Assembly: GCA_004352715.1 (NCBI GenBank)
Contig: SCFE01000058.1
Span: 204,358 to 268,357 of the forward strand
Origin: Hofstenia miamia
Lineage: Eukaryota > Xenacoelomorpha > Acoela
Direction of reading: 5' to 3'
Length of the DNA stretch: 64,000 nucleotides
This document shows positions 1 through 11,774 of this stretch, one piece after another; within the stretch, counting starts at the first letter, position 1; each line of letters begins with the position of its first letter. The notes below the pieces were generated by a model. It was given only the letters and a program-made list of their open reading frames with translations, did not search any database and was not told where the DNA came from. A program made the translations under genes and the position numbers.

Positions 1-730
1 TTTATTAACCATAACCTGAATTGGACCTTTCACATTACCAGTAAGCTTGCCAAAAGCGTTCGTGTCTTATACTATCTGAGAAGAAATGTACCGTTCAATG
101 TACCGCAGACATCGAAGCTGAATCTTTATCGTTCCTGTGTGCTTAGCGTACTTTTATAAAACTCACAGATTTGGAGTCCGTCTATTACTTGTTTACGGAA
201 GCTCGAAAATTTCAACCGAAAATGCCTAAATTGGGTCTCGGGATGCAAGTCGTACAGTGATTCTCTTTTGAAAATCAGTACTTTGCCGATTTGCTATGAC
301 TTGGTTTATAGAGATATTACTATGTTCTTCAAACTTCTGAATTGTTTTTACGATACTGATCCATTTGAGTTCATATCTTACCGCTCCCATCGTGTTGACT
401 TACGATCAGCTTCCGTTTGCTATTTTACTGCTAAGAAAGGTCAGTACTGACCGGTCGTATTACCAGAGAACTGTCGTAATGGCTAACTATTTCCTTCAAC
501 GGGGTATCAGCTTCACTGGGTCACTAGAGAAGTTCAAAACAAACCGACGTTAGAGAACAGCTGCGTATATTGACTTCAACCAGCTTCAACATCGACAACT
601 CGTGCACCTTCTATTTGGAGTGTCATAATTCATGTTGTCGAACTTAATTTCTCTTCTTTTTTGTACACATAGATAAAAATCCCTATATACAAATGGTAAT
701 TAAGCCTTTTTGTTGTTGTTGTTGTTGAAT
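1..730 (+). pseudogene. 3' end of a LINE (non-LTR retrotransposon), reverse transcriptase C-terminus
   Basis: From base 1 (cut by the window edge) frame 1 encodes the C-terminal, post-catalytic part of a LINE reverse transcriptase. A segment reading NLNWTFHITSKLAKS is followed by LYRSCVLSVLL and SQIWSPS, the arrangement found after the catalytic core in CR1/Jockey/L2-type proteins. A TAA at 157-159 interrupts the frame where a tyrosine (TAT) would fit. The frame then runs to a TGA near 450, while the likely continuation (RTVVMANYF) lies in frame 2 up to about 553, so a frameshift separates them. About 150 bases later a (TTG)n run at 706-728 looks like the microsatellite tail of such elements. 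The copy is dead. The LINE clade is uncertain. Confidence 0.75.
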
Positions 731-2399
731 GATTTCGAAGGCTTGAGCAAAAAACATTTATATTTCAATTTCAAGCAGGGAATAGTTCTAGTGTGATTTG
801 AATATAATGTATAAATATCAAATTATATGGTTACTTTTTGCAAAAATATTTTGTAGAGAATGATGTCTTAATACTTTTATCTTTGAACTATATTTTTGAA
901 ATAACGCACTGATATATTAAGAGAATATCTAAATACGCGTTAGTAAAATACTAGTAATTTTTTATGGCTTCATTTTCTTCGTTTTTAATTAAGCAATTAT
1001 GCGTGAGAATTATTTATGATGCTGAGTTTTTAATTTTATAGATAATTATAAAGTTCATAACGCACACAGCTTTGTGCACAAATTTTTGGTTAAATAATAT
1101 TGTCATTTATATAATTTAAACCTACCAACCCACAAAATCAAGCAATTTGAAGAAAAATCTTCGTTTTGAGTGTATCTTGTGTATTTTTAATAACTTATGT
1201 AAATAATAATGTGCGGTTAAATTATTTCTCTGAGAAATGACAAAATCAAATAAATGAATTAAAAGTTCACAGTAAAGTTGGAATCCAAATTTTGGTTGCG
1301 AAAATGTAGCTAAGCTTATGATGATATTAATCTATAATAACTTAAAAGCTATGAAGTTTCTTTCCATTGAAAGTAAATTTGTATTGTCGATTTGTTCCAC
1401 TTCTGAGAATTTCGGTAAAGTATTTTAAAACAATAAGACAAGACACACTGTTGGTGCTGTGCCACACAAAGCTCAAAATATAAAGTGTGAAATCAAATTT
1501 CAAGGATTCCAATACCCTTGATGGACTTACTGGTGAATAAGTTTGTAATTTTCAATCCAATTCGCTTTTTGATCTTTTGAACACAAACTGAAACCGTAAG
1601 GTAACATGGAAACTTACAAAATATTTTTCACAAAAAAATTGCATATCCCGTTAAATGCATGCAAAAATTTATATTCCCCGTATGTCAAATCCAACGGTAT
1701 TTTGAAAATAGTTTTAAAATTCGTGAACATGTCAGTTGTTTAGTGGATTTCTCCTTTCACTTACAATTCTGCACTACTTTCACTTAATTTTTTCAGCTTG
1801 AAGTTCTTGATCTTCTTTTCTTCAACTCTTTTGTTAGAAAAATAGGATCTTGCTCCTTTTAATTACATTAAATTTACTCCTTCTCATTCTTCACTTTTAT
1901 CTTTTATCAAACAGGCACCCTTCAAGTTTGCTAATCAGTGTTCATTTCTTATATATTGTAAATGATTTCTGTTCTTACTACTAATATTTATAGTTTTACT
2001 AAAGTACTTTGTTTTTAAATTATATTTCTTTTAATCGCCGTAAAGGTGAATAGTCTTTTTGTTATTGTTATGTAATAATCACTAAAAAATTCAACAATGC
2101 ATGTACATTTTCAAATCAGTTTCTACTTTTAGGTCATTCTTTGAATTGTATAAACATTAGTGCAATTTCATTTGAGGCCTCAACAATTGTTTATAATCTG
2201 TATTAAATATGCTTAGAAAATATAGTCTGCACAATTTAATTTGTAGACAGCTAAATAATCACTTGCCAATTCAATTTCTTCGGATTTTAGCATGTGTCAG
2301 AATTGCGTATGTATTCCGAGGATTATAGGAAAATATTTTGGATATTAATTTATCGACGTATTCCGTGTTAAGATCACTTTATTTTTATGAATTTTTTAG
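731..2399. other. Gene-free stretch upstream of the UBE2N exons
   Basis: No coding similarity seen on either strand. The first coding exon of UBE2N (about 10 residues) should precede 2400 but no convincing ATG exon with a phase-0 donor was found. It may lie left of the window, which would place the LINE at 1-730 inside intron 1. Confidence 0.4.
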
Positions 2400-5300
2400 G
2401 AAACGCAGAGACTATTGTCAGAGCCAGTCCCTGGAATTAGTGCCGCGGTAGACGAGAGCAATGCACGATATTTTCACATCAGAGTTCAGGGTCCAAGCGA
2501 TTCGCCATATGAAAATGGAGATTTTGAAATGGAATTATTTCTACCCGAAGAATATCCCATGAGTGCGCCTAAAGTACGATTTGTTACCAAAATCTATCAC
2601 CCAAATATTGATAAACTTGGAAGGATTTGTTTAGATATTTTAAAAGGTAGGTCCAAATTAATTTCTCTTTGAAAATTATTCATTTAGATAAATGGAGTCC
2701 AGCTTTACAGATTCGAACAGTGCTGTTATCGATACAGGCTTTACTCAGCGCTCCTAACCCCGACGATCCCCTTGCTAATGACGTTGCTGACAATTGGAAA
2801 AAGGATGAAGAGGCTGCCGTAGAGACTGCCCGTCAATGGACGCGTATGTATGTAAGTGATTTTTCTGGTTTTTGTTAATTATAATACGTAATTTCATTAT
2901 GTAGAGTTGAATGATATTTTAAGTAATTTAGTTTTCAATTGAACGCCAATATGGCAATTGCGATTTGACCCGATGGTTTTTCGCAAATTTGAATTGTGAG
3001 TTTATAGTTAATACGATTAAAGATTTGTCTTTAATTTAAATTAAAGGGCTATTCTTTAATAAATGTTTCTATGTATCAATTACAAGGACTCACTAATCGC
3101 TAGCGAAAATTTGCTAAACAGTTCGTCTCATTGTCCAAATGTTCTAAATCGAAAATTTTTTAGCTATATCCATTTTTGGGATAATGAGGATGTCCAATTC
3201 ATGTAGCAGTTAGAATTTTTTAAACTTTCTAATATTGAAAGAGATACCAGCATGCAATCTGTTCTTAATTCACTTAATAGTGTTTAGTTCATACTGTTCA
3301 ATTGTTCTAAATCCACTTAGCCAATCAATTTTCTTTTAAATTGTGTAATTACTCCATTAAATGAGTACTAATTTGCAATTCAATCAGAGATCATGTAAAC
3401 AGCTACCCTCGCATCGAAAGTCATTATGTAAATGCGAGTATGTAGACAGTCAGTGGGCTTTCTATTAAAGAAATGTATTGATGCTTATGTTGAAAAGGAA
3501 TAATAGCTCATTCAGTATATTAAGTGGAGTATTTGAAGATTGGAGTTTCGCCAAGACGGTTTTTGAAGTGAGTTTGTTTCTGTATTGTTTCATCTGTTGG
3601 TGAAATAGCTTAACTCATGTTTAAGCCCCTTCTCATTGTCTTGAATACTGATTTTCTTCATTCACAATGAAAAGTAGTTAAATTTGTATCTCAAATGCTT
3701 TTGGCATTGTAATTGAAATGAATAAATAAATATGCCAGTTGTGAGAAAGACAAATAAAGAGCGATCATGTCCGGAAACTTGATGAGAATACGACTAAATT
3801 AAACAAACATCGGACTGGCCATATTGTGTCATGAAATTCTGCATTTTCTGTTTTATTGCAATATTTTTTCTGCAATTTTCTGCTATTTCTGCTTTTTACG
3901 AGCTCTAAGAATTATTTCTGTTAATTTTCGTTTGTTCCGTTCAAAATCTAACTATAATTAAATACTTTAAAGTTATATTCATGGCGGTGATATATGGAAA
4001 AATTCATGCAGTAAACTCATATGCATTATAGATAATTATTAATTCATCAATATTTGTTATGAATAAGAACAATTCAAAAAGAAAACAAGCTCCCTGACTA
4101 ACTTTGTAATGAACGAACAAAAGCAACTAACGAGTGAACATAAGAAGATGAAAGCAGTTCATTGCTCTGATAAATATAAAAGTATTTACGATAGATCTAA
4201 CAATGAGCGACGAAGATGCTTTGAGAATGCCAGAGAGAAAGGTTGCTCTTCTTGGTTACGAAGATGCAATGCCTATGGAAGAGAGAAGGTTATCACTTAA
4301 TAAATGAGTTCAGAGACGATATAAGACTGCGCTTACGACATAGACAACAACGAGTTGACAGACCACATGTGTCTCTGGCAAGGGATTTTCTGTCCCCATG
4401 TATCTCATGCCACGGGAGGTTTGTTTCCCAGGAGACACAACGAACTCAGAGATATGTTGGCAGAGGCAATGTCAGAAGTATGCATTGATGTATGTAAAGA
4501 ACCGCATCTGACCCCTCTTTCTGGTGAAATACTGCCAAATGGAACAATTACCTCTAATGGGGCTAGTCTGGATATCTCATCTGTTGGCTTCTGGGCGTAT
4601 GGTAGGCGCACATTCTTCGATGTGAGGGTGTTTAACTCGAGTGTTGCCACCAATGCTAACAGAAGCATCAAAGATAACTATGCCACACATGAGAATGAGA
4701 AGATTCGACACTACCAGCAACGAGTTTTAGCAGTTGAACACGCTTCCTTTACGCCCATGGTATTCAGCGCTACTGGTGGGGCATCACCTTTAACTCACAG
4801 AGCAATTAAGCATCTCTCTTTTCTTATTTCAGAGAGAAAGAATGGCGACCTCCCGACGATAATTAATTGGTTACGTATTAAAATTAACTTCTCGCTTATC
4901 CGCAGCATGCTTCTATGTATCCGTGGTACTAGGTGACATCAGTACAAGCCCCCTCTTGGATTGGAACACCTCATAGCGTCATCACATCAATTTCTATAAA
5001 AAGATCTTAATTTCTCACTGCAAACGCAGAATCGCAAGTTATAATCTTAAAATCTTCAATGGCCTCTTCTAAATCAATGGAGACCACTGAAAATGAATCA
5101 TGATTCCTGCCAGAGCCTTTTTAGAATTTTTCCCACTTTTGCACATTATTTCGTAATTTCATTGTTTTCAATTTTTAGATAAATAACTAGTATATTTTAA
5201 TGATAAAAAAAGAAAACTAACAAAATATATTTAATAAATTGATAGAACATAGTAAGAAAACCAATACCTTCCGAAGGGCCCTGATAATTTATGAAATTAG

Positions 5301-6175
5301 CATACACTCCAGATATCGATAGCTGATTATGAAAATATTTTAACAGAACAGGCAAAGTCAGTAATGGGAAAATTAAATGCTTTGCTATGCATGTAACACA
5401 CAGTTCCATGTAGCCTTAGAACCTATGCATTTGTTCAATAATTGTCAACGTTATTGAATCGCCCAATATGGAGAAAAACCTTCCATCGACCAGACAAAAG
5501 GTTGACCCGACCCGCTTTCTATTCCTTGTTAGAACCAGAATTAGTAAAGAACGTTAGATGCCATAAACTGGTTCTATCTTTAAAATTTATGAAATACTGT
5601 GAAAAAACCTCCATATTTGCGCATGGAAGCTAGAATTACTTTAACTCTACTCATGTATTATTTAACCAATGTCATTTGAGACTAACAAAGTTTCATCGTT
5701 GTGTTCGCGGGGTTTTTATGATTAAGGCAAATATTGTTTATTTTAATGCACTATTTCAATAAATTTATCCTGTTTTGAAGATACCGTTGAGAATGTCTTC
5801 CATAACTATCCATTACATTTCTATTCCATAAAATGATTTCATTTTCAAAATCTGGAAATGGAATTGAAATTTCCATTTCTGTATGCAACCCTGATAATAA
5901 ATATTCTAAATATATTGTTAGTTGATTATATTAAAATAGCGGATAGATATTTGAAATTAGGTTGTACAGTAGCTTGGAAAGGGTGATACATTTTCAATCT
6001 TGTGGATTTGTCTATCGAAGAATTATGTAATTAAGTTTGACACAAGTTAGATCGTGAATCACTCCTTAAGATGTTATGAAATGAATACGTGTCCAATTTC
6101 AGCAAGTGTTTATTATATATCAGTGATAAACTTAATTAGAATTGTAATATTTTGTTTTAGGCTGTTAAAAAGTAA
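2400..6175 (+). CDS. UBE2N: Ubiquitin-conjugating enzyme E2 N (Ubc13 type)
   Basis: Coding exons are 2400-2646, 2688-2851 and 6161-6175, totalling 426 nt (141 residues plus TAA). The first visible codons read [12 protein letters not shown], matching the Ubc13 N-terminus after about 10 missing residues. The E2 fold motifs follow in order: the HPN triad in [14 protein letters not shown], the catalytic cysteine codon at 2628-2630, then [20 protein letters not shown] and [11 protein letters not shown]. The first visible intron is only 41 nt (2647-2687) and splits the Asp codon of DKWSP. The next is 3.3 kb (2852-6160) and holds the nuclease-like relic at 4109-4936. The last exon adds AVKK and a stop. 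With Uev/Mms2 partners this family builds Lys63-linked ubiquitin chains for DNA-damage tolerance and signalling. All visible residues look functional. The first exon is not located. Confidence 0.93.
2852..4108. other. Left part of the long UBE2N intron
   Basis: AT-rich intron sequence with no coding similarity or clear repeat seen. Confidence 0.4.
4109..4936 (+). pseudogene. Relic of a repeated invertebrate gene family with a nuclease-like motif
   Basis: Three overlapping frames carry successive pieces of one protein family that I know as multicopy in cnidarians, sponges and other invertebrates: REKGCSSWL near 4230, [11 protein letters not shown] near 4305, then [16 protein letters not shown] from about 4439. 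The rest of the C-terminal part follows in a single frame to 4936: a conserved PLSGE, the segment [34 protein letters not shown] and a final [11 protein letters not shown]. The spaced D...FFDVR pattern resembles a PD-(D/E)XK nuclease core, which is an inference. At least two frameshifts and a missing N-terminus make it a pseudogene. It lies in the UBE2N intron, same strand. The class of mobile element that carries the family is not certain. Confidence 0.65.
4937..6160. other. Right part of the long UBE2N intron
   Basis: AT-rich, no coding similarity seen. It ends at the acceptor TTTTAG before 6161. Confidence 0.4.
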
Positions 6176-6745
6176 TGTCCTTCAGTTCTTCAAATGGCTT
6201 CAAGTTCATTTGTGAAGAGGCGAAAATACTTATTAGTAAATAACTTCACATTTACATAATTGCTTTTAAATATATAAATGTAGTTTGTTTTGTTGTTTAT
6301 TAATGTGATTTTGATCAAGATTGTTAAGTTGTTTAAAATTTGTAATCAATGCTGTTATTTGTGGGATATATATTTACGAATTATGGCTCAAAAGAAAATT
6401 GCATATCGGGTAACAGTGAATTCGCCTGGGAACTTACAGAATATAATTTTTAACGCTTAGCATTTTATTTGACCACTTGATTTGTTATGGTAAATAGTTT
6501 ATCTCAATTAATGAATTTTCTCTTAGGTTTACTACTTGAATTAATTTCAACTAGCGATAAGACTCAAGTTTTGACATTAATTCTATCGTCACTAAGCATG
6601 ATGTTCTTACTTTTAGACATTTCAAGTTAGATTTGCTTGATTTAAGCAAAACTGTTTATCTGTTTAAGCGCTTATCGCTAATTTAGGCCCTCTTCACAAC
6701 AGCAGGGTGACCGCGTGATTCAAGCGATATTTGTAATGTCCATTA

Positions 6746-7312
6746 AGGTGCGTTCAGACGAGCAACTTTTGATGAAAGTGCGTTTAGACGAGCATCTTTT
6801 TGATGCACGGCCATTTGTTTATTCATCAATTAAGTTTAACAGGAATTGTGTTTTTCTATCACTGGGAAGATTATAATCAACACCTCAATTATTGATTCTA
6901 AACATTAAAATGAAACACGAATGTGATTGGATGCTTAATTCTATAGATATTGTGATTTCAATTAGTTATACACGCATGTAAAATATATTGACAATTCTGT
7001 AGCATAACTTGTGAAAATCCAATGCTTTTTGTAAAAAAAAAAATAGGGACATTTAGATTTCAATGGTGTCAGGGTTCATTTTGAAGTTAAAATTATTGAG
7101 CTACAAAATCCTCGGACTCGGATTTTAAGTTTCCCGGCTACTTAAGACAATCTGTCACCAAAACAAAGTCGTTTATTACTGATTGTTCAAATGAAAAATG
7201 TCCGTTCAGATGAGCTTTTTGACGTATGCTTTTTTGATTAAAGGGCGTTTATGCGGGCATCTTTTTGACGTATATCAAATGTGCATCAAAAGATTCTCGT
7301 CTGAACGCACCT
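6746..7312. mobile_element. 567-bp non-autonomous DNA element (TTA target duplication)
   Basis: The left end AGGTGCGTTCAGACGAGC (6746) is matched in inverted form at the right end, where CTCGTCTGAACGCACCT ends at 7312. TTA flanks both ends (6743-6745 and 7313-7315). Variants of the terminal unit recur inside both ends (near 6775, 7200 and 7245), each a GCGTTYA-GACGAGC-TTTTTGA-like motif, so the termini are built from repeated subunits. A 3-bp TWA duplication fits PIF/Harbinger-type elements. No transposase is present. Confidence 0.7.
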
Positions 7313-7470
7313 TTAGGTGACTTCGTGACAGCTAATTGGTTTATCGATCCCTCCACTCATCACGGGCTCAACGGATTACGCGCTACAACATTCTTTGTTG
7401 TGAAGTCGCGTATACGTGTTGATTTACAATGTCCTTCAGTTGGAGTGATGCAGCTATTGAAGCTTTAAGG

Positions 7471-7624
7471 TAGGGCTCAAACGATACAACTTTTGTTGAT
7501 CAAACCTTTAAGATAAGAAACCACATTGGGGGAATTTAAATTATTTCAAAATTATCCTACCACAATGCCCGCTATAATTGGTTTTTCAACAAAAGTTGTA
7601 CATGTATCCTTTGCGCGGGGCCTA
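7471..7624. mobile_element. Short inverted-repeat element (MITE-like, 154 bp)
   Basis: The left arm starts TAGGGCTCAAACGATACAAC and contains ACAACTTTTGTTGA. The right arm contains TCAACAAAAGTTGT and ends GGGGCCTA. The arms are imperfect inverted repeats with a TA at each outer edge, which would fit a Tc1/mariner-type 2-bp duplication. Non-coding. Confidence 0.5.
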
Positions 7625-8739
7625 ATAAAAGAATTAGTCAATCAAAAAACAATATTATTGGAAGCTGTTTTTTGGAAAAAAAATGTTCGTTTCATTGTGA
7701 TTTTTTGTTTTGCTTTTAAGAAATAAACAGCATAATATTAACTGTTGCCTTTTGGCTTCATTGCAATGTTTAATTGGTTGAATAAAGCTTATAAAAATCC
7801 ACTATAATGATCATAATTCCTAATTTCCTTGATGAGAGACAATTGAGATTTTTGGGATATGCATACGCTAAGAAAAATTATGCGCTGACAACCAGTTCGA
7901 TTAGATTTAGAATTCGGTCTTTTTAGTTAGATTTAGATTTGTATTTTAATAAAAATAAAACGCATTCGGTTAAATGCAGGCAATAGACGATGGCATGAAA
8001 TATGAATGGTGTTTATTTACTTTGTGTTGGCCAATCAGAAAACTCCAAGTTGTTTTGTATTTGATGTAAAACAGGTTGCAATTTTGTAGGGAAGCATTTT
8101 AAAGGATTGCTATGTCAATTATGTCTGTGGCGTGCTCATCGTGTTGTTGTGAAGACGACCTTAAACCAACTGTTACTATTGATCAATGGTGATTGCAGGC
8201 TCAAACTTTTTATTATGATGGGTTTCTGCTATGCATTTGCGATATTACCACTACAAACTGTTAAATATGTGAGTATTAACAAGAAACAAAATGGAGAGAT
8301 TAGATATTCCTTGTCCAATAAAATCGTAAAGCGAAATATTGGATATAAATCAGGCAATTTTATGGTAGATTTTAGGCAAACAAACATCAACGTGCTCATG
8401 CATAAGAAGTTTTTGTATTTGCTATCAAGAAGGAGAATTCTCAATTCAGTACGTGTAATTTTGCCAGATTCTTGATGCCCTTTAACGAAATTCAACTGAA
8501 AATTATTGTATTTGAAGCATAAAACAAGCCTGAGCAAGAGTTCAAAAGCTGATTAGAAATCTACAAAATATTCATCAAATTACATATTTTTATATATTTT
8601 TTTATAATATTTTCGGTAAATTTAGTTTGTATTTATATTCATCTTTTTTGTTTAATCTTGGTTCCTTTAATTCTATATAAATTGATTCAATGATGCTTAG
8701 TTGAAAATTATCAATTGCCTTGGATAAAATTTTATATGT
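7625..8739. other. Gene-free stretch with overlapping antisense ORFs
   Basis: Frames at 8107-8475 (+) and 8229-8537 (-) mirror each other and neither resembles a known family. The stretch lies downstream of the Penelope-like element and may include its 3' untranslated part. Confidence 0.35.
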
Positions 8740-9800
8740 AAATTTCATATTACAGATCAGAGATGGTCGAATGAATTTTGTGTTCTTTAATTCTTAATTG
8801 TAAATTCCTTGGCGTTTTCCAATGTATTGTGCACCACATTTGCAAGTTATTTCATATATTACTTTGGAAATGTTTTCGATCTTGGTTTCTGTTTTTAGTC
8901 CTATTATATGTCTTAGTTTATTGGTCTTTAGTATAAAGCCTATCTTTAAAAATGATGGAGTGATTCTTTTCAGATATTTCTGTAATTTAATTGATTGTAT
9001 GCCTCGATATTCAATATTAAAGATGTAATTGTATAAATAATCACTGTTTGTTTTTAGTTTCTTGACTTTTTAGTAAGGCTTTTAGTTTCTCTTTCATAAT
9101 TCTATCAAATCATGAAATGTCGATGTTCATTACGCTTTAATATATCTTTGATCTTAATGATTGATTTATGAATTTCTTCGTAATTGTGATCAATCATGAA
9201 ATGTCGATGTATCAGACCTTTGATCATGGATTTTTTGTATGCAAAGGGTACGTTTGAATTGTAGTTAATTACTAAATTTGTATCAGTTGGTTTACTGTAG
9301 TATGATGACGTAAATTTGTTCTTTATTCTTTCAATGTTAATATTGAGAAATGGTAGTCTTTTGTTGTTTTCTTCTTCGATGGTGAATTGAATTGCAGAAT
9401 CTAAAGAATTCAAGAAGGAAGTAAGTCTTTTAACATTATATTCTGATATAACTAGTATATCATCAACATATCGAGCATAGTAATGAAATTTATTCATTTT
9501 TTGTTCAAATTTTGACATATAAATATTTGCTAATGTTGGTCCAAGGCAATGTCCCTAGCAACACCATTGACTTGTAGATAAAACTTTCCTTGAAATTCAC
9601 AAAGGGTGTTTTTTGTGCAGAGTAATATCAAAGTTTTCAAGGTTTCATAGTCTAAGCTAAAAAGTTTGATGTTATATTCTTTCAATAATGATATTGCATA
9701 TTCAACAGCATCAACTAAAGGAACTTTGGTATATAAGCTTTTAACATCAAGTGAATATAATCGATATCTATCGGCTGTTTTCGTTTTTAAGTACAATGAT
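8740..9800 (-). mobile_element. Penelope-like element, 5'-truncated (reverse transcriptase plus GIY-YIG)
   Basis: On the - strand the frame 9796-9530 gives YSLDVKSLYTKVPL, LCTKNTLCEFQGKFYLQ and NGVA, the Penelope reverse transcriptase fingers and palm. A single-base frameshift near 9545 leads to a frame with LGPTLANIY and the catalytic YVDD (9459-9470), then RLPFLNI and a connector ending near 9105. Further down, about 9010 to 8745, is the GIY-YIG endonuclease: EITCKCGAQYIGKR (YIG at 8819-8827), then after another frameshift LRIKEHKIHS, the R..EH signature. Family order is therefore intact but the reading frame is broken at least twice, and the 5' end stops near 9800. A 19-nt sequence (AATCATGAAATGTCGATGT) is repeated near 9109 and 9193. 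Confidence 0.85.
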
Positions 9801-10265
9801 TATGATATACTTCCTTCGTTTTTCGGTCATTGAAGATATAGCGTTAAAAACATTGGATATAATCCCGCCAATGAGAAAAGGCTGTTTCGAGCAATATCTA
9901 TCGCATATATACCCAATTTTTATTATGGGAAACAGAACAATAATTTTAGATCAGATTTTGCTTGTCTACATTATCTCTTCTAAATTCATGCAAAGTTAAA
10001 TCTGTAAATGTTATTCTAGTTGTTAAACTAACTGAACGAAAAGTATTTCAAAAGGCATCAGTAAATAATATATAATAAATTTGTAAAGTAAAAGATTTAA
10101 TCAAACCAAGCCAATGCAAAGATATTGAATCAAGCTGCAATAAATGGGGAGATAAGCATATTTTGAAAAACTTCAACACCGAATTAATGAAATTTCGAAA
10201 TTATGAAATCTTTTCGCAGAAGAAAATTAGGGTATCTAGTAATAATAATGTGTTTTCTTATAATT
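9801..10265. other. Gene-free stretch
   Basis: No coding similarity or repeat structure seen beyond the ends of the neighbouring elements. Confidence 0.35.
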
Positions 10266-10620
10266 TTACTACTAAGTAGTATAAATAGGTCGATTTTTTC
10301 ATATCAAGCCATTCTTAATTTTACCATTTTTCATTACTTTTTTTAACAATGTCCTATTGATTTTAATACTAAAAACATGCATTTATCAATATTTTCGATT
10401 TCACAAACATTTTAATTTCAATATGCAGCCACCTATTGTTTAGAACTATAGGGTAAATTCTGGAAATAGTAATGTGATTGTCTGTGAAATCGAAAATATT
10501 AATAAATGCATGTCTTGAATTTTAAAATCAATAGGAAAGGGGCAAAAAATTAATAAACAAATGATAAATTTAAAGTGGCTTGATATAAAATACCGTACCT
10601 ACTTATACTACTCTACTATA
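10266..10620. mobile_element. Fold-back element with about 135-bp inverted arms
   Basis: The left arm (about 10272-10405) and right arm (about 10480-10615) are diverged inverted copies. Matching landmarks, read inward from each end, are AGTAGTATAAATAGGT, ATATCAAGCCA, TCCTATTGATTTTA and CATGCATTTATCAATATTTT followed by CGATTTCACA. The loop is about 75 bp. No coding content. Confidence 0.65.
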
Positions 10621-10714
10621 AAACACAAATGTCTCAAACTGTGTAAAAATTGAATCGGACAATCGCTCTAATGGAGAAAATCTAGAAACACGACTAAGTA
10701 TTGATGATTTACCT

Positions 10715-10905
10715 AAAATTCTGTTAATTTAAGCGCTAGGTCGGTTTTACGCGATCTTCCTGGGGAAATTAAAGTTACAATTGCAATAGGAAATTATTTA
10801 GATGAGTTCAATACTGACATTTGCATAGTAGCTGAATCCAACATTCGTTCATGTCATCCAGATCAATATGCTGCAATTGCTGGATTTACTAATCATTGAA
10901 GTGAT
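10715..10905 (+). pseudogene. LINE endonuclease N-terminal fragment
   Basis: The frame reads SVNLSARSV, then EFNTDICIVAESNI and HPDQYAAIAGFTNH. This matches the start of the apurinic-type endonuclease domain of non-LTR retrotransposons (asparagine-rich first strand, then the catalytic Glu of the ES motif). The remainder is unrecognisable. It is on the opposite strand to the larger LINE at 11775-13735, so it is a separate insertion. Confidence 0.5.
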
Positions 10906-11774
10906 GGAAATTAAGTTTCTCTCGCAAAACTCACTGTGAAAAATTACCCAATTATGGAAGAGTTATTTATGTACATAAACAACTTTGACAGTGAAGTAAT
11001 TAGAGTTCGAAAAAATAACATTAAATTGCTATGGATATTTACTCAGAAGAAATTCCTTGAGATGAAAGAAAAACGGAATTCAACCATGTTATTTTTCAGG
11101 AAAACTAGGGTCAGCCGTAGATTTTCTGCCACTAGCTTGGGCTGATTTTTGTCAAAGTAATCTCGGTGGAAAAAGATCCATGCCGGGATGCACCTCTGAA
11201 TCAACCACTGCTTAGACAAAAATAACGATTATCTACTAATACTGGAACAATATTTTCGTGATTGTAGCAGAAAATATCACAAAATTTTTACGGAAAAATT
11301 GCATAAAGAATGTTTTGCAAGATCCGGAAAACTTAAATAAAAAATTAACATTGAAAACAAAATATTGCAAATCTATAAAGACGTGTTTCCCAAAATGGGT
11401 TACAAAGAAAATTAAGTATCTAATAATGTAGAAACAAAAAGCACAAAGTGAATACCAATTTTCTATGTAAAGGCCATTTTTGAAATAAATTGAAACATCA
11501 AAATTCTTAGGCTCCAAGTTTTAGTAGCAGAAGGTGGACATAATTTGAAATGGAAATTATTCTAATCACAGGACTGACTCTCACAGTGTTGGCTGTGGTG
11601 AACTAAATTTAGCATTAACAGTTACGTCACCACTCCAATCAGATTGTCAGCATACATCACAATCTTTTATTTGATCAAATATCTCAAACGACACCAATTA
11701 TAATTCTTAATGTGTAGTATACCATCTTCCACATTCCAGAAAGTCGTCCAGTTTTCTTAATAGTATTCTATATG
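10906..11774. other. Gene-free stretch between two LINE relics
   Basis: Two short ORFs (10936-11145 + and 11236-11517 -) show no family resemblance. They may be decayed LINE sequence. Confidence 0.3.

Noticed and set aside
963-995. ATG with ten open codons as UBE2N exon 1
   Set aside because: Sequence (MASFSSFLIK) does not match the conserved PRRIIK start and has no usable phase-0 donor.
8107-8537. Overlapping + and - ORFs as a host gene
   Set aside because: The two are antisense mirrors, match nothing known and lie at the tail of a Penelope-like element.
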